DNA of 44,887 nucleotides from Heterotrichella gracilis (Eukaryota > Sar > Xanthophyceae > Tribonematales > Xanthonemataceae), in NCBI GenBank assembly GCA_032358255.1, contig JAULBX010026685.1:1-44887 (forward strand), written 5' to 3'. This document shows, one piece after another, positions 43,501 through 44,887 of the stretch (the first letter of the stretch is position 1; each line of letters begins with the position of its first letter). A model generated the notes under the pieces. It worked only from the letters and a program-made list of their open reading frames with translations. It had not been told where the DNA came from and made no database searches. The translations under genes and the position numbers were made by a program.

Positions 43501-43584
43501 CGTGTGGGCGAGTACCAGAAGGCAGGGGTCATGTCCGGCCTCACAACCAGCATGCACAACATCTCCTTCGACGAGGACTTCTAG
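40562..43584 (+). CDS. RNR2: Ribonucleoside-diphosphate reductase small subunit (class I R2)
   Basis: Supplies the radical needed to reduce ribonucleotides to deoxyribonucleotides; pairs with the large subunit R1 in the cytosol. Exons: 40562-40715, 41280-41440, 41602-41650, 41846-41972, 42435-42617, 42907-43140, 43476-43584 (stop TAG). All phases agree; 1017 nt, 338 residues. The start [12 protein letters not shown] is followed by the family N-terminus [20 protein letters not shown]. All di-iron ligands are visible: Asp60 (SSDFTDW), Glu117 and His120 (IENIHSEMYS), Glu179 (AAVEGIFF), Glu213 and His216 (DEGLHTDF). The radical tyrosine is Tyr124. The C-terminus FDEDF matches the peptide that docks on R1. 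Length is a little shorter than animal R2 because the N-terminal extension is short. Expression is expected to be S-phase linked. Confidence 0.97.
42185..42420 (+). repeat. Two extra copies of the R2 exon-5 acceptor edge in intron 4
   Basis: The genuine acceptor and exon start (CTTCCCCGCCCACAG|CGCTG then GCTCCTTTGCCGAGCGGCTA; 42420-42460) is preceded by copies at about 42308-42355 (TTCCCCGCACACAGCGCTGG, CTCCTTTGCCGAACGGCTAC) and 42215-42275 (CTCGCGCACTGCGCTGGCTC, CTCTGC...). Spacing is ~110-120 bp. The nearer copy keeps a perfect ACACAG acceptor and the exon phase, but carries a frame that would soon differ from the exon. Confidence 0.9.
43190..43380 (+). repeat. Three decaying copies of the R2 exon-6 donor edge in intron 6
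   Basis: The genuine exon-6 end (AACCCCTTCGACTGGATGGA, GCTCATCTCGCTACA|GTGAGT) recurs at 43200-43250 (AACCCCTTTGACTGGATGGA, GCTCATCTCGCTACATTGAGT: donor GT lost), about 43272-43303 (AATGGAGCTTATCTTGCTAC, AGTGATCT: GT kept) and about 43337-43372 (ACTTGACTGGTTGGAGCTGA, TCTCGCTGGCC). Similarity falls steadily with distance from the exon. Confidence 0.92.
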
Positions 43585-44820
43585 GGTTTTAGGGTTCAGC
43601 AGGAGCAGCAAACAGCAGCTTTTGGGGGCACCCCATCAAAGGCCATTGGCTTGGGTGGCTGTTGGAGGGAGTGGGGATGGGGAAGGGAGTTGCAGCGTAG
43701 CAGCGTTGGGTTTCCCGGGGCATGGGGAGCGCTGCTGCAACATGTGTTACCTCCTACGCGCAGCAGGCGACCCCTGCTGTTGGATTTCTTGGGTGCGCTT
43801 TTGGGACTGCCTGTGGTCAGCACATGGCATCGTGCCTGTGGTCATCGTGGCGTTCCACACACCGTGCAGCGCCACCTTTCATTGCGCTGCTGGCTTGCAG
43901 CACCTTCAGCAGCATTCTGCATTTTCAGTTGCGTTCATACACTTTTTTCTTACATGTATTTTAGGATTTGCTAGGAACTGACCTATATTTTGCCACTGGC
44001 ACGCCACTCAGCAGTGCCTTGGCACTGCTATCTTCCAACTCTGTATTCTGTGCCAGGCATTTATTAGGCGCATCAGTTAAGCAGGTTCGGGGTGTGACGG
44101 TGGCTGTGTAGTTGATCACTGATCCATGGGGTATGCATAGTCGCATGCATTCACAAATGGCCCCAAATCCATTTTTGTACACATTCCTGCTGCACCTTAC
44201 CAGGACCATAAGCAGCACCATTAGTTCCCACTTTGTTTGCAATATAATGCCAGGGGTTGGTGGTTTTGAAACCATGATTAGGAGACAGCGCACTTGGGCC
44301 AATTGCGAGGAAAGTCTACACCATTAGGGCAGTATATACTACATGCAGTCCTTTTCTGCGCTGCTCTTTGCAATTGGATTGCCCAGTAGAGGGCATCAAG
44401 ATGCTTGCAGCTTTGCTGGCATCCCTTTGTAACAACTACAAATTTCATTGCAACGCGATGCGCAATGCGCATGCCATGCGTTGCAATGATCCTAGTAGTA
44501 TGGGCGAGTGCCACTGGCTCGCACCAGGGCAAGATAAGCGTTGATGCCCCACAATGTGTGCCGCCGACTGAGTGCTAGCATTCTGCATGCAAGATGTCTC
44601 CTGGCAGTGCAATTACCTGGTAAATGTGACATTGTGATAGTCACTGCAGATTCAATCCACATGCCGATTCAATCGTTGTCTATCAGCAACAGCACGACTA
44701 TCTGATGCATAGTATCATCGAACGCTTCAAGCCAACGGGTCAGCTGATCAGCCTGCCAGGACAGGCCTGGACCAGTGCCACTAGTAGTTACCTATCCACA
44801 AACCTCATACCTAGGGTTGC
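43585..44820. other. 3' flank of the R2 gene, no further gene seen
   Basis: Contains the presumed R2 3' untranslated region. Open frames here (for example 43493-43981 plus) start inside the R2 exon in another frame and have no family resemblance. No tRNA-like or repeat structure was recognised. Confidence 0.45.
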
Positions 44821-44822
44821 GC

Positions 44823-44882
44823 ATACCGTATATACGCCCCATACCGTATATACCGTATATACGGTATACATACGGTATATGA
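44823..44882. repeat. Palindromic CCGTATATACGG repeat
   Basis: Four or five overlapping ACCGTATATA / TATATACGGT modules in both orientations (ATACCGTATATACG, CATACCGTATATACC, GTATATACGGTATAC, ATACGGTATATG) form a perfect-palindrome-rich block at the window end. It could extrude as a cruciform; the rest may continue beyond the window. Confidence 0.8.
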
Positions 44883-44887
44883 GAAAA

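Overview
This window is nuclear DNA of a green alga (Viridiplantae, probably Chlorophyta). The evidence is: intron-rich genes with GT-AG introns whose exons join in frame; a mitochondrial L-galactono-1,4-lactone dehydrogenase of plant type; a U-box/armadillo ubiquitin ligase; a SOUL protein with a transit-peptide-like N-terminus; and the plant/algal telomere motif CCCTAAA/TTTAGGG scattered through the introns. No bacterial operons, ribosome binding sites, tRNAs or rRNAs were seen.

Layout. 1.0-6.5 kb (minus): L-galactono-1,4-lactone dehydrogenase (GLDH), the last step of ascorbate synthesis. 6.5-8.7 kb: no convincing gene; a ~318-bp tandem repeat. 8.7-11.1 kb (minus): a decayed copy of an unknown Ser/Pro-rich gene. 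11.7-15.8 kb (minus): a U-box/ARM E3 ligase with a second U-box exon upstream. 15.8-19.4 kb: AT-richer, repeat-rich DNA with a four-unit ~203-bp satellite. 19.4-21.3 kb (minus): the better-preserved copy of the Ser/Pro-rich gene. 22.3-28.6 kb (plus): a secreted multidomain PNGase F-like protein. 29.3-32.1 kb (minus): a SOUL heme-binding protein, convergent with the PNGase gene. 33.9-39.3 kb (plus): a SET/MYND (SMYD-type) protein. 40.6-43.6 kb (plus): ribonucleotide reductase small subunit (R2). I built the exon models by reading splice sites. The summed coding lengths of the PNGase, SOUL, SMYD, R2 and Ser/Pro-rich models are each an exact multiple of three. The first GLDH junction is the one that does not fit.

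The most striking feature is architectural. In nearly every multi-exon gene here, the introns (and some 3' flanks) contain extra, decaying tandem copies of the adjacent exon edge. Each copy carries the splice-site region and usually a short CCCTAAA-type tract. There are more than twenty such copies in seven loci. The clearest is an array of seven ~110-bp units in the SOUL gene, six of them extra, with an alternating (dimeric) pattern. It looks as if introns in this genome grow by repeated tandem duplication of exon-intron junctions, with telomere-like motifs as junction or spacer sequence. The same process could supply cryptic or alternative splice sites.

The genes do not form a pathway. They are ordinary housekeeping or regulatory genes (ascorbate synthesis, dNTP synthesis, heme binding, glycoprotein processing, protein methylation, ubiquitination) lying side by side.
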